A stretch of 64,000 nt of DNA from Cryptosporangium phraense (GCF_006912135.1 NZ_VIRS01000005.1:62001-126000); one strand, 5' to 3'; positions 8,182 through 16,675 are shown, numbered from the stretch's first letter. Notes: generated by a model not told the origin, from the sequence alone. Made by a program: numbers and translations.

Positions 8182-9185
8182 TTAGAGCGCGCTCGAAGTC
8201 AATGCCTGGATCTGGAGGTTCTCGGTGGGGAGGGTCTGGCAGGCCAGGCGCCAGCCGGCGGCCAGCTCGTCGGCCGAGAACACTCGGGCGACCTCTTCGG
8301 CGCGGTCGAGGAGGTCGGGGGTCGGGGGGCGTAGCCCGAGCGCATCGCGGGCGCCGCGGTCAGCTGAGCCTGAGCCGCCAGCACGAGCCCGGCCGCCGCC
8401 GCCCCGACCTCTGCCGCCTTCGGCCTCCGCCGCCGGGCCTCCACCGCCGGGGCCCCCGCCGCCGGGGCCCCCGCCGCTGCGGCCACCTCGGCATCGACCC
8501 CCGCCGCCACCTCGGCCGCCGCCACCTCGGCCGCCCCAGCCCCCGCGGCCGCGGGGGCGGTTGCGGTCGCCGCGGTCGGCGTCGCGGTCGCGGCGGCGGC
8601 TTCGGGCTGGGCCTTGGCGGTTGCGGGGCGACGCGGGTCGGGTTGGCGGGCTAGGGCGGCGGCCGGGCGCGCCTGGCCGCGCCGTGCGTGGCCGCGCCGC
8701 ACCTGCCGCCCGGCCCCGGCCGCGGCGACGCAGGCGTCGAAGAACTCGTCGTTGAGCGCGGCGAACACGGCGGCCGCGGTCGGCCCGTAGTTCAGCCCGT
8801 CACCGGCCGGCCCCCGCCACAGGCCGACCGACGCCGCCGGATCCTCCCGGAACGCGGCCAGATCCAACGTCCCGGAATCGGCGACGAAGAGATAGCCGTT
8901 TCCCCGTCGACGCAGGTACGACCCGGCGTCGTAGGACGGCCGCCCCGGCTCCAGCAGCCGGCGCAGAGCGCCCGCGTACTTCTGGACGACGTTGACCGCG
9001 CTGGCCGGAGCGTCGTCGTCCCAGATCAGACCGATCAGCTCGCTGGTGCTGACCGGGCGGCCGTAGTTGGCCAGCAGCAGCGCGAGCAGGAGGGCCTGCT
9101 GGCGCGGACCGGCGTCGAGTTCGACGTCGCCGCGCCAGACCCGCAACGGGCCGAGGATCTGGAACCGTAGCGCGGGCCCGGACAC
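8182..9185 (-). pseudogene. SARP/AfsR-type regulator with broken reading frame
   Basis: Residues ~1-95 from GTG 9185 form an OmpR-type winged helix of SARP regulators (FQILGPLRVWRGDVELDAG, RPVSTSELIGLIWDD, VNVVQKYAGALRRLLEPG), then the start of a BTAD domain ending near FFDACVAAA (residue ~155). From about 8725 down to 8350 the DNA becomes a low-complexity Gly/Ala/Pro-coding stretch in all frames. The starting frame runs on to a stop at 8199, but its last 40 residues look unlike protein. The frame two bases over gives sensible codons (RPPTPDLLDRAEEVARVFSA, then DELAAGWRLACQTLPTENLQ) and stops at 8182. The usual BTAD remainder is missing. This is either a decayed gene or an indel in hard-to-sequence GC-rich DNA. 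Confidence 0.6.
8350..8700. repeat. low-complexity GC-rich stretch (Gly/Ala/Pro-coding)
   Basis: Imperfect short repeats such as gccgccgggg-cccccgccgc and ccacctcggccgccg fill this interval. They read as Ala/Glu-rich, Gly-rich or Pro-rich peptides depending on frame and strand. They occupy the place where the SARP regulator's BTAD domain should be. Confidence 0.7.
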
Positions 9186-9198
9186 CCGGAAATCGTAC

Positions 9199-11268
9199 TC
9201 AGAACGCCAATTCGCTCGGTGGCGCGATGAAATTCTTGACCGGAAGGTTCGTCAGCGCCGACGCCAGCGTGTCCCGGGCGATGTCGATCGGGATCCGGGT
9301 GTTCGGCACCTCGTCCTGGTACTTGTCGGGGTTGGCGAGGAACGACGCGGCCGCCAGGTTCGGGGTGAAGCCGATGAACCAGGCCGCGTTGTCGTCGTCG
9401 GTGGTGCCGGTCTTGCCCGCCACCGGCCGGTCGATCGCCCGTCCGACGCTCTCCGCGGTGTCGGTGCCGCCCGGGTGCGTGCAGGAGATCCCGACCTCGG
9501 ACTGGTTCCCGACCGGGCACCGGGCCATGTCCGCGGCCGCGTCGGCCACCTCGGGCGAAAACGCCTGCTTGCAGGTCGGGTCGGCCACGCCCGCGACCGG
9601 CGTGCCGCTCCGGTCGCTGATCGACGTCAGCGGCAGCGTCGTGCAGGCCTTCCCGCGGGCCGCGACCGTCGCGTAGGCGTTGGCCATGTCGAGCGGCGAC
9701 ACCTGGGCGGTCCCGAGCGTGAACGAGCCCCAGGCCGCGTCGCTGGTCTGCGCGTCCTTCGCCAGGCCGAGGTCACCGGCACCGCGCAGGACGACCCCGG
9801 CCTGCTGGGCGGCCGCCACCGCGGCCTTCACCGTCACCTGCTCTTCGAGCTGGACGAAGTACGTGTTGGCGGATTCGCCGAATGCGCTCGACATCGTCTG
9901 ATCGCCGGTCATCGCCGGGGACGCGTTCTTCGGGCAGTACCGGTCGCCGCCGGTCGCGCAGTCGCCCGGGTACTGCGAGACGTACCGCTCGGGGGCGTAG
10001 ATCGTGTGACTGAGCGGGATGCCCTGCTGCAGCGCGGCCAGCGCGGTGAACATCTTGAACGTCGACCCGGCCTGGTAGCCGGGTGAGACCGCGGAACCGG
10101 ACAGCAGCGGGTTGACGGTGGCCCCGTCGCTGATCCCGTACTTCCGGTTGACCGCCATCGCCTTCACCCGTCCGGTGCCCGGTTCGACCAGCACGACGCC
10201 GGTCGCGAACCGGCTGTCCGCGCCGAGCTGGGCATCGACCTGCTGCTGGGCCGCCTTCTGCATGCCGACGTCGAGCGACGAGACGATCGAGTAGCCGCCC
10301 TTCTTCAGCTTGTCGAGGCGGTCGGCGGTGGTGGCACCGAACGCCGGGTTCGCCTGCCACCAGTCGAGGAACCAGCCGCAGAAGAACCCGTACGCGGTGT
10401 TGCCGTTCTCGCACGACTGGGCGCTGGTCTTCGGCTTCAGCCCGAGGTCACCGGCGTTGGCCGCGGCGGCCTGGGCCGCGGTGACGTACTTCAGCTTCAC
10501 CATCTGGTTGAGGACGTATTCGCGGCGGTCGAGTGCGGCCCGATGATCGTTCGCCACCGGGTTGTACTGGGTCGGGTTCTGGGCCATCCCGGCGATCATC
10601 GCCGCCTCGGCGAGCGTCAGCTGGGACGGCGGCTTGCTGAAGTAGGCCTCCGAGGCGGCGTAGATGCCGTAGCCGTTGTTCCCGAAGTACGTGATGTTCA
10701 GGTAGTTCTCGAGGATCTGGTCCTTGGACAGCTCGTGTTCGAGCGCGATCGCGTACCGGATCTCGCGGACCTTGCGCCCGGCCGTGTCCTCGGTCGCGAG
10801 CTGCTTCTCCTCGGCCGTGGTCGCCGCGTACTTCAGGCTGGCCCGGACGTACTGCTGGGTCAGCGTCGAGGCGCCCTGGGTCGCGCCGCCCTCGACCTCG
10901 TTGTTGACGAACGCCCGGACGACGCCCTTCAGGTCGACGCCCTCGTGGTCGTAGAACCGGTTGTCCTCGGCCGCGACGATGGCCTGCTGCATGACCTTCG
11001 CGATCTGGTTCAGCCCGACGTTCTTGCGGTTCTCGTCGTAGAACTCGGCGATCTCGGTCTTGCCGTCCGACGCGTACAGCGTCGAGGCCTGCGGGGCGGG
11101 CGGGAACTCGAGGTTCGTCGGCAGGTCGCTGAAGTCGTCCGAGGCCGTCTTGGCGGTGAGGCCGGCGAACGCCGTGGCCGGGAACGCCGCCGCGGCCACG
11201 ATGACGCCCGCGAGCGCGCCACACAGCAGCAGCGAAGCGAGCAGGTGTCGGTGGGGCGCCCGTTTCAT
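9199..11268 (-). CDS. class A penicillin-binding protein (transglycosylase/transpeptidase)
   Basis: A 689-residue bifunctional peptidoglycan synthase. An N-terminal membrane anchor (residues ~8-35) precedes a GT51 domain with AAEDNRFYDHEGVDLKGVVRA (catalytic Glu), GASTLTQQYVR, KVREIRYAIALEHELSKDQI and LNITYFGNNGYGIYAAS. The transpeptidase domain carries SxxK in AGSTFKMFTAL, SxN in ESANTYF and KTG in VAGKTGTTDD. It polymerises and cross-links glycan outside the membrane. The length is short of PonA-type proteins with PASTA or Pro-rich tails; it ends soon after the KTG box. ATG 11268 has only a weak ribosome site. The gene stands alone between unrelated neighbours. Confidence 0.96.
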   Translation of the reverse strand: MKRAPHRHLLASLLLCGALAGVIVAAAAFPATAFAGLTAKTASDDFSDLPTNLEFPPAPQASTLYASDGKTEIAEFYDENRKNVGLNQIAKVMQQAIVAAEDNRFYDHEGVDLKGVVRAFVNNEVEGGATQGASTLTQQYVRASLKYAATTAEEKQLATEDTAGRKVREIRYAIALEHELSKDQILENYLNITYFGNNGYGIYAASEAYFSKPPSQLTLAEAAMIAGMAQNPTQYNPVANDHRAALDRREYVLNQMVKLKYVTAAQAAAANAGDLGLKPKTSAQSCENGNTAYGFFCGWFLDWWQANPAFGATTADRLDKLKKGGYSIVSSLDVGMQKAAQQQVDAQLGADSRFATGVVLVEPGTGRVKAMAVNRKYGISDGATVNPLLSGSAVSPGYQAGSTFKMFTALAALQQGIPLSHTIYAPERYVSQYPGDCATGGDRYCPKNASPAMTGDQTMSSAFGESANTYFVQLEEQVTVKAAVAAAQQAGVVLRGAGDLGLAKDAQTSDAAWGSFTLGTAQVSPLDMANAYATVAARGKACTTLPLTSISDRSGTPVAGVADPTCKQAFSPEVADAAADMARCPVGNQSEVGISCTHPGGTDTAESVGRAIDRPVAGKTGTTDDDNAAWFIGFTPNLAAASFLANPDKYQDEVPNTRIPIDIARDTLASALTNLPVKNFIAPPSELAF

Positions 11269-11291
11269 GCCCGGACGTTAGGCAGGAGAAC

Positions 11292-12767
11292 TTAAGAATC
11301 AGCTGTTCGCGCCCAGGAAGCCGCGTGCCGGCCGCTCCGGCGGCCGAAGTACGACGCCTCCCCCATCTGCGTCCCGGACGCGTACCCCCGCCCGTCGATC
11401 GCGATGTTCGACGCGCACGCGCCGGCCGCGTACACCCCGGCCACCACCGAACCGTCGTCCCGGAGCAGCCGGCCGTCCGGATCGACCCGTAGCCCCCCGC
11501 AGCTGAACCCGGAGTAGAACGCGGTCCCCGGCGTGAGGTCGTACGCGCCCCACGGCCCCTGGTCGAGCGGGACCACGAACTTCGACGCCTTGTGGAACTC
11601 CGGGTCCTCGCCGCCGGCCGCGGCCGCGTTGTAGTCGCGCAGCGTGGCCACCAGCGCACCGGCCGGCATGCCCAGCGCCCGCTCGATCTCTTCGACCGTC
11701 TCCCACCCGTCGACCAGCGGCTGGAAGTGGTAGCTGGGCTCGGCCAGCGTCGCCGAGTCGAGGATCAGGTAGGCGGTCTGCCCGGGCTGGTCGAAGACGT
11801 AGGCCGACACCCGCGAGTGATACGCGTCCTCGTTGACGAAGCGGCGGCCGTCCCGGTTGACGACGATCCCCCGGACGTTCCCCTCCGGCGGATAGAACGG
11901 CGACGTGAAGAACGCGCTCTCCATGTGGTCGGCGACGCCACCCACCGACTCGCCGAGCCGGATGCCGAGCCCGTCGTCGTAGGTGTTCCCGAGCGCCATC
12001 CCCCGGGTGAACAGGGCCCCGAGCTGCGGCGCGTACGCCTCGACCATCTCCGGGTTGAGCACGAACCCGCCGGCCGCCAGCACCACTCCCCGCGCGGCGA
12101 TGGCCCCGGATTCGGAGTACCGGCGCCAGGTCGCCCCCACGACCGAGCCGTCCCGCACTACCAACCCCGTCGCCCCGGTGTCGTACCGGACCTCGACGCC
12201 CAGGTCGGCCAGCCGCTTGAGCGCCAGCTCGACGACGAATCCCCCGCCGCCGGTGTCGCCGACGAACGGGGGCTTGTGGCCCCGCGGCGCGGGACGGGCG
12301 ATCGTCCGGACCGGCCAGGTGAGCTCGTTGCCGGTGAACGTCAGGCCCTCGGTGCCGGGCTGGACGACGCATTTGTGCGGGTAGAACGAGCGCTCGAACT
12401 CGAAGCCCAGCGCCTCCAGCCACTCGAAGTGCTCGACGCTCTCCTCGGCGTAGAGCCGGATCTTCTCCGGGTCGCACTCCGGTGACATCTCGCGCAGGTA
12501 GGCGGCCATCTCGGCCGGGGTGTCGTCCCAGCCGCAGGCCCGCTGCACCGCGGTGCCGCCGCCGAGGTAGAAGTGGCCCCCGGACATCGCGCTGGTGCAG
12601 GTCAGCCGCCCGCCCCGGTCGATGACCAGCACCCGGGCCCCGGCGGCGGCCGCGTCGACGGCGGCGCTGACCCCGGCCATGCCCGCGCCGACCACCAGCA
12701 CGTCGACCTCGTCGGACCACCCGGTCACCGCGTCCGCCGCGATCGGCCGCACCGCCTCCACGCGCAC
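11292..12767 (-). CDS. FAD-dependent 3-ketosteroid-dehydrogenase-like oxidoreductase
   Basis: A 491-residue flavoprotein. The N-terminal FAD motif VDVLVVGAGMAGVSAAVDAA (residues ~23-42) is followed by the TSAMSGGHFYLGGGT block. A fumarate-reductase/KstD-like middle has PYVGD-like KPPFVGDTGGGGFVV and VLAAGGFVLNPEMV, and the C-terminal FAD segment is GVYAAGACASNIAIDGRGYASGTQMGEASYFGRRSG. The length and GRGYASG end favour the ketosteroid dehydrogenase group (delta1- or 5alpha-delta4-type) over fumarate reductase. GTG 12767 is 11 bases from a KstR-like box, which supports a steroid or terpenoid catabolic role. The exact bond oxidised cannot be read from sequence. Confidence 0.85.
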   Translation of the reverse strand: MRVEAVRPIAADAVTGWSDEVDVLVVGAGMAGVSAAVDAAAAGARVLVIDRGGRLTCTSAMSGGHFYLGGGTAVQRACGWDDTPAEMAAYLREMSPECDPEKIRLYAEESVEHFEWLEALGFEFERSFYPHKCVVQPGTEGLTFTGNELTWPVRTIARPAPRGHKPPFVGDTGGGGFVVELALKRLADLGVEVRYDTGATGLVVRDGSVVGATWRRYSESGAIAARGVVLAAGGFVLNPEMVEAYAPQLGALFTRGMALGNTYDDGLGIRLGESVGGVADHMESAFFTSPFYPPEGNVRGIVVNRDGRRFVNEDAYHSRVSAYVFDQPGQTAYLILDSATLAEPSYHFQPLVDGWETVEEIERALGMPAGALVATLRDYNAAAAGGEDPEFHKASKFVVPLDQGPWGAYDLTPGTAFYSGFSCGGLRVDPDGRLLRDDGSVVAGVYAAGACASNIAIDGRGYASGTQMGEASYFGRRSGRHAASWARTADS

Positions 12768-12777
12768 CTCCGGAATC

Positions 12778-12791
12778 GAGAACGTGTTCTA
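12778..12791. promoter_or_regulatory. KstR-like operator upstream of the ketosteroid-dehydrogenase-like gene
   Basis: On the minus strand this reads TAGAAC-ac-GTTCTC, matching TnnAACnnGTTnnA except for the final base. Flanking bases extend the left side to AACTAGAAC. It lies 11-24 bases upstream of the GTG start at 12767, where a repressor would block transcription. Confidence 0.65.
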
Positions 12792-12845
12792 GTTACCGTC
12801 CCAGGCCACCGGGGCGCGCGGCAAGCGTTTGACTACGATCGGCGC

Positions 12846-13598
12846 GTGCGCCACCTGAACACGCTCGTCGACTTCCTGGCCCGGCGTGACGTCGAGGCCC
12901 TGACGCCGGAGGCGCTCGGCGGCCCGGTCGACGTCCTGATCCTGTTCGGCGGCAGCATCCTGGCCGGCGGCGACGTCTTCGCGTCGGCGATCGAGGCCGG
13001 CGCGGCCCAGCGGTACCTCGTCGTCGGGGGCGCCGGGCACTCCACCGACGCGTTGCGCGATGCCGCCCGCACCGAGCTGGGCTGGGACGACGTCGACGAC
13101 CGGACCGAGGCCGACCTCTTCGACCGCTACCTCCGCGAGCGGCACGGCCTGCCCGCCGACCTGCTCGAGACCCGGTCCACGAACTGCGGCAACAACGTCC
13201 GGAACGCGCTCGCCGTGCTCGCCGCGGCCGGCGTCGCGCACCGCCGGATCGCGATCGTCCAGGACGCCTCGATGCAGCTGCGGATGCACGCCTGCTTCCG
13301 GCACGAGGCCCCGGAGGTCGAGGTCGTCAACTACGCGGCCCACCGGACGCACTTCGACGGGCTCGCGCTCGTCGATCCGCCCTTCGGCATGTGGCCGAGC
13401 GACCGCTACATCGGGTTGCTGCTCGGCGAGATCCCTCGCCTCTCCGACGATCCGGACGGCTACGGGCCGGCCGGCCGCGGCTTCATCGCCCACGTCGACA
13501 TTCCGGACGACGTCCGGCAGGCGCATTCCGCGCTGATGGACGCCGGTGTCGGCGCCACCAGGGTCGCCGATCCGCGCTTCAGCCGACCACTCCGCTGA
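12846..13598 (+). CDS. DUF218/YdcF-like protein
   Basis: A 250-residue cytoplasmic protein. VDVLILFGGSILAGGDVFASAIE (residues ~24-46), YLVVGGAGHSTDALRD and the ETRSTNCGNNVRNALAVLAA block are the DUF218 pattern, with the Asn-rich helix in place of ETxSxNTxEN. Family members such as YdcF and ElyC bind nucleotides or act in envelope metabolism, but here there is no signal peptide. GTG 12846 begins the homology. It is divergent from the flavoprotein and its last 20 bases overlap the end of the convergent PaaX-like gene. The biochemical role is unknown. Confidence 0.8.
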   Translation: MRHLNTLVDFLARRDVEALTPEALGGPVDVLILFGGSILAGGDVFASAIEAGAAQRYLVVGGAGHSTDALRDAARTELGWDDVDDRTEADLFDRYLRERHGLPADLLETRSTNCGNNVRNALAVLAAAGVAHRRIAIVQDASMQLRMHACFRHEAPEVEVVNYAAHRTHFDGLALVDPPFGMWPSDRYIGLLLGEIPRLSDDPDGYGPAGRGFIAHVDIPDDVRQAHSALMDAGVGATRVADPRFSRPLR

Positions 13599-14391
13599 CG
13601 TAGGCGTGCGCCCGCGGTAGCACCTGGTCGCGGAGCTGCAGGAAGAGTGCGGTGGAGCGGTGGCCGGGCCAGTCGGCGGGGAGTAAGGAGGCCGGGAGGC
13701 CGGGGTCGAGGTAGGGGATGATCCGCCAGCGGTCGAGGCCGCGGATCCAGGCGCGGTAGGCCTCGGCCAGGTCGTCCGGTGCGCCGGTGCCGTCCGTGCC
13801 GTCGGTGCCGGCGCCGTCGAGGAACGCGTCGTGGCGCGCCCGGATCGACGCCAGGTCCCACCACCGCTCCACCTGCGGCCCGCCGCGGATCTCGTCCGCC
13901 AGGAAGACCGTCGCGGTGAGCCCCAGCTCCGCCAGGATCTCCTCGACCTCCGTGGTCAGATACTCCGGGCAGATCCACAGCGCCGGCGACACCGCACCGC
14001 ACCCGATCCAGGTCAACCGGCGACGCAGCTGGTGACGCAGGTCGCGGTTCGACTCCGGCACCGAGTACGAGACCAGGCACCACCGGTCGGCCGGGCCCAT
14101 TGTGCGGGGGTGGTAGATCCGCCGGTCACCGCGCTCGAGCATCGGCACCGCGTCCGGGGCCAACGCGTAGCCGGCCACGCCCCGGCGGGCCTCGGCCACC
14201 AGCAGGCCCTTGGCCTTGAGGCGGGCCAGCGCGGTCCGGGTCCGGGGTTCGGGCAGGCCGGCCGCACCGGCCAGCGCGACCAGGTGCGCGACCGCGATCC
14301 AGCCGCCGATCCGGCGCAGCGACGTCCCGACGATCGTGCGCAGCAGCGACGTCGTGCTCCCGGGCGACGAGTCCCAGTCGTCGTGGATCAT
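13579..14391 (-). CDS. PaaX-family transcriptional regulator
   Basis: A 270-residue regulator. An N-terminal winged helix (SLLRTIVGTSLRRIGGWIAVAHLVALAGAAGL..TRTALARLKAKGLLV) leads to the PaaX central and C-terminal domains (DRRIYHPRTMGPADRWCLVSYSVPE; LRRRLTWIGCGAVSPALWICP; ALFLQLRDQVLPRAHAYV). PaaX proteins repress phenylacetyl-CoA or other aromatic catabolic genes in response to CoA thioesters. The ATG overlaps the stop of tryptophan 2,3-dioxygenase (ATGA), so the two proteins are made together; this suggests feedback on tryptophan breakdown. No paa genes are in the window. Confidence 0.9.
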   Translation of the reverse strand: MIHDDWDSSPGSTTSLLRTIVGTSLRRIGGWIAVAHLVALAGAAGLPEPRTRTALARLKAKGLLVAEARRGVAGYALAPDAVPMLERGDRRIYHPRTMGPADRWCLVSYSVPESNRDLRHQLRRRLTWIGCGAVSPALWICPEYLTTEVEEILAELGLTATVFLADEIRGGPQVERWWDLASIRARHDAFLDGAGTDGTDGTGAPDDLAEAYRAWIRGLDRWRIIPYLDPGLPASLLPADWPGHRSTALFLQLRDQVLPRAHAYVSGVVG

Positions 14392-15230
14392 CCGCCGATG
14401 CGCGCGCGGACGCTGTACAGCTCGGGGAAGAACGTCAGGTCGAGGGCCCGGCGCAGGAACGGGACGCCGGACGAGCCGCCGGTGCCGGGCTGCGTCCCAA
14501 TCATCCGCTGCACCGTGCGCAGGTGCCGGAACCGCCAGAACTGGAACGCGTCCTCCAGATCGACGAGGTCTTCGCAGGTCTCGTAGACGTCCCAGGCCGC
14601 GGCCGGGTCGTCGTAGACGCCCTCGAAGACCGGGATCAGGTCCGGGTGCTCGACCCAGGCCTCGCGCACGTCCCGGCCGAGCACCGGCGCCGGGATCGGG
14701 TAGCCCCGGCGGGCCAGCAGCCGGAGGAACGCGTCGTAGAGGCTCGGCTCGGCCAGCAGCGTGGCGAGCGTGTCGAACGCCGGGAGGTCGGACTCGAACA
14801 CCGTCAGCATGTCGGGGTTCTTGTTGCCGAGCAGGAACTCGACCGCGCGGTACTGGTACGACTGGAATCCCGACGACGGCCCGAGGATCGTGCGGAACTC
14901 GGCGTACTCGCTCGGCGTCATCGTGGCCAGCACGGCCCACTGCTCGGTCATCGTCTCGAGGATCCGTTTGACCCGGGCGATCCGCTTCAGCGACCACGAC
15001 AGCTGGTCGGCGTCGAGCAGGTCACGGGCCGAGCGGAGCTCGTGCAGCATCAGCTTGAGCCACAGCTCGGACGTCTGGTGCTGGACGATGAACAGCATCT
15101 CGTCGTGGTGGGTGGAGAGCGGCTGCTGAGCACCCAGGACCAGGTCGAGCCGGAGGTAGTCCCCGTAGCTCATCGCGTCCCGGAAGTCCGTGCGCACGCC
15201 GCTCTCGAGCGGCCGTTTCCCGTTGTCCAC
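14388..15230 (-). CDS. kynA: tryptophan 2,3-dioxygenase
   Basis: A 280-residue heme enzyme opening the indole ring of L-tryptophan to N-formylkynurenine. Diagnostic segments: SYGDYLRLDLVLGAQQPLS, MLFIVQHQTSELWLKLMLHE (the active-site His block), FRTILGPSSGFQSYQYR, FRHLRTVQRMIG (heme-ligand region) and GTGGSSGVPFLR (substrate carboxylate binding). GTG 15230 is chosen as close to the usual N-terminus; GTG 15239 is equally possible. It is coupled to the PaaX-like regulator. No kynurenine formamidase or kynureninase gene follows, so the rest of the pathway must be elsewhere. Confidence 0.95.
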   Translation of the reverse strand: MDNGKRPLESGVRTDFRDAMSYGDYLRLDLVLGAQQPLSTHHDEMLFIVQHQTSELWLKLMLHELRSARDLLDADQLSWSLKRIARVKRILETMTEQWAVLATMTPSEYAEFRTILGPSSGFQSYQYRAVEFLLGNKNPDMLTVFESDLPAFDTLATLLAEPSLYDAFLRLLARRGYPIPAPVLGRDVREAWVEHPDLIPVFEGVYDDPAAAWDVYETCEDLVDLEDAFQFWRFRHLRTVQRMIGTQPGTGGSSGVPFLRRALDLTFFPELYSVRARIGG

Positions 15231-15323
15231 GGCCCGCACCGTATCTCGCCGGCGTGACGACCGTCGAACATCTGAGAGAACGTCGAGATGCGCGCTCCGC
15301 GTGCGTCCGCATAATCGAGGGGG

Positions 15324-15352
15324 TGCATCCGAACGACGCCGACCGGCCGTAG
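15324..15352 (+). promoter_or_regulatory. ECF sigma-factor promoter of the sigma gene (TGCATCC-N17-CGTAG)
   Basis: TGCATCC at 15324-15330 and CGTAG at 15348-15352, 17 bases apart, lie 22 bases before the sigma-factor ATG. The same two boxes with the same 17-base spacing occur upstream of the fasciclin gene on the opposite strand. That identity, in otherwise different sequence, supports a promoter read by the encoded sigma factor. It resembles the CCATCC-type -35 known for mycobacterial SigK. Confidence 0.75.
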
Positions 15353-15374
15353 GAACGGTCGAGGAGGCCGGCTG

Positions 15375-15953
15375 ATGACACCAGGCGGGGATCCGCCGTC
15401 CGACCCGGACGCCCTGCTCGCGGCGCGCTTCGCGGCCGGGGACGAGCACGCGCTGCGCGCGATGTACGACCGGTGGGGCGGGCTCGTGTACCGGCTGGGC
15501 CGGCAGACGCTGCCGAGCCCGAGCGACGCCGAGGACCTCACCCAGGCGACGTTCGTCGCGGCCTGGCGGGGCCGGGCCACGTTCGACCCCGAGCGCGGAC
15601 GCCTGGCCGGCTGGCTGATCGCGATCGCCAAGCGCCAGCTCGTCGACCGGCTGCGGACGCTGCAGCGCGAGGAACGGGTCGCCCGGGTGGTCGAGGCGGT
15701 CGGGCCGGCCGAACCGGCCCCACCCAACCCGGACCGGGTGCTCGACCGGCTGGTCGTCGCCGATCAGCTGGCTCAGCTCACCCCCGAGCAGCGCCGGGTC
15801 GTCCAGCTGGCATTCTTCGACGACCTCACGCATACGCAGATCGCGGCCCTGACCGGCTTACCGCTCGGCACGGTGAAATCGCACCTGCGACGCGGGGTCA
15901 GCCAGTTACGCCGGACGTGGGAGGAGGTGGACGATGCGGCACGTCGACCCTGA
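15375..15953 (+). CDS. ECF RNA polymerase sigma factor (SigK-like, ECF19 type)
   Basis: A 192-residue sigma factor. Region 2 (residues ~18-85) includes YDRWGGLVYRLG, SDAEDLTQATFVAAWRG and GWLIAIAKRQLVDRLR. Region 4 (~125-180) includes LTPEQRRVVQLAFFDDLTHTQIAALTGLPLGTVKSHLRRGVSQLR. It directs core polymerase to alternative promoters, probably TGCATCC-N17-CGTAG. GAGGAGG lies seven bases before ATG 15375. The anti-sigma gene overlaps its end by 20 bases. The neighbouring fasciclin gene recalls mycobacterial SigK, whose regulon includes the fasciclin proteins MPT70 and MPT83. Confidence 0.93.
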   Translation: MTPGGDPPSDPDALLAARFAAGDEHALRAMYDRWGGLVYRLGRQTLPSPSDAEDLTQATFVAAWRGRATFDPERGRLAGWLIAIAKRQLVDRLRTLQREERVARVVEAVGPAEPAPPNPDRVLDRLVVADQLAQLTPEQRRVVQLAFFDDLTHTQIAALTGLPLGTVKSHLRRGVSQLRRTWEEVDDAARRP

Positions 15954-16647
15954 ACGTTTGACCATGCTGGCGCTCGACGACGACGTGCCGCTGCCCGGCG
16001 TCGACACCGAGTGGGAACGCGCGCACCTGGCCGAGTGCCCGGTGTGCCGGCACGAGCTGACGACGCTGCGGCACGTGGTCGGGCTGGGCCGGGAAGCCGA
16101 GGCCGACGACCTCGAGCCGCCCCCGCCGCCGGCTCGCGTCTGGGACGCGATCAGCGCCGAGATTCCGGCCACCCCCGGGTTTCCCGCCCACGGTGTTCCG
16201 CCGCGTCGCGTAAAAAAGAAAGGCCTGGTGGCAGTGGCCGCAGCCGCCCTCGGGGTCGTGATCGGCATCGGAGCGACGCTGGGGTGGCAGCACCTGCGGG
16301 AGCCGGAGGCGCCGCGCGTAGTCGCGGCGACGGCGCTGACGCCGATCGGAGCGGCGGGCGGAACCGGGGACGCGCGGCTGGTCCGCACGGGCGGACGGCT
16401 GGCGCTGGAGGTCGACGTGCACGACCTGCCGCTGACCAACGGGTACTACGAGGCCTGGATGTTCGTGCCGGGCACCACCCGGATGCAGGCGATGGGCACC
16501 GTGCGTCCGGGCGAGGTGGCGCGGTTCCCGGTTCCGGCCGGGCTGGACCCGGCCGGGTGGCGCGGGATCGACATCTCGGCCGAGGCCTTCGACGGGGATC
16601 CGACGCACTCGGCGGTCAGCGTCCTGCGTGGGGAACTGCGTCGGTAG
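15934..16647 (+). CDS. anti-sigma factor, RskA-like
   Basis: A 237-residue single-pass membrane protein. The cytosolic N-terminus has the zinc anti-sigma motif HLAECPVCRHE (residues ~29-40, H-x3-C-x2-C). RRVKKKG precedes the membrane helix (~93-112, LVAVAAAALGVVIGIGATLGW). The outer domain reads as RskA-type (VDVHDLPLTNGYYEAWMFV, FPVPAGLDPAGWRGIDISAE). It should hold the overlapping sigma factor inactive until regulated proteolysis frees it. The 20-base gene overlap implies coupled translation and fixed stoichiometry. Confidence 0.92.
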   Translation: MRHVDPERLTMLALDDDVPLPGVDTEWERAHLAECPVCRHELTTLRHVVGLGREAEADDLEPPPPPARVWDAISAEIPATPGFPAHGVPPRRVKKKGLVAVAAAALGVVIGIGATLGWQHLREPEAPRVVAATALTPIGAAGGTGDARLVRTGGRLALEVDVHDLPLTNGYYEAWMFVPGTTRMQAMGTVRPGEVARFPVPAGLDPAGWRGIDISAEAFDGDPTHSAVSVLRGELRR

Positions 16648-16670
16648 CCCGGCCAGGCCGGGCTACCGAC
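16640..16670. terminator. perfect 15-bp stem terminator
   Basis: GTCGGTAGCCCGGCC pairs perfectly with GGCCGGGCTACCGAC around a single A. The hairpin starts inside the anti-sigma stop region and ends six bases before the fasciclin stop, so it can terminate both convergent transcripts. Confidence 0.8.
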
Positions 16671-16675
16671 TCAGA

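Noticed and set aside
8225-8755. Proline-rich plus-strand protein over the SARP gene
   Set aside because: It is the antisense of a low-complexity Gly/Ala stretch; composition alone keeps it open.
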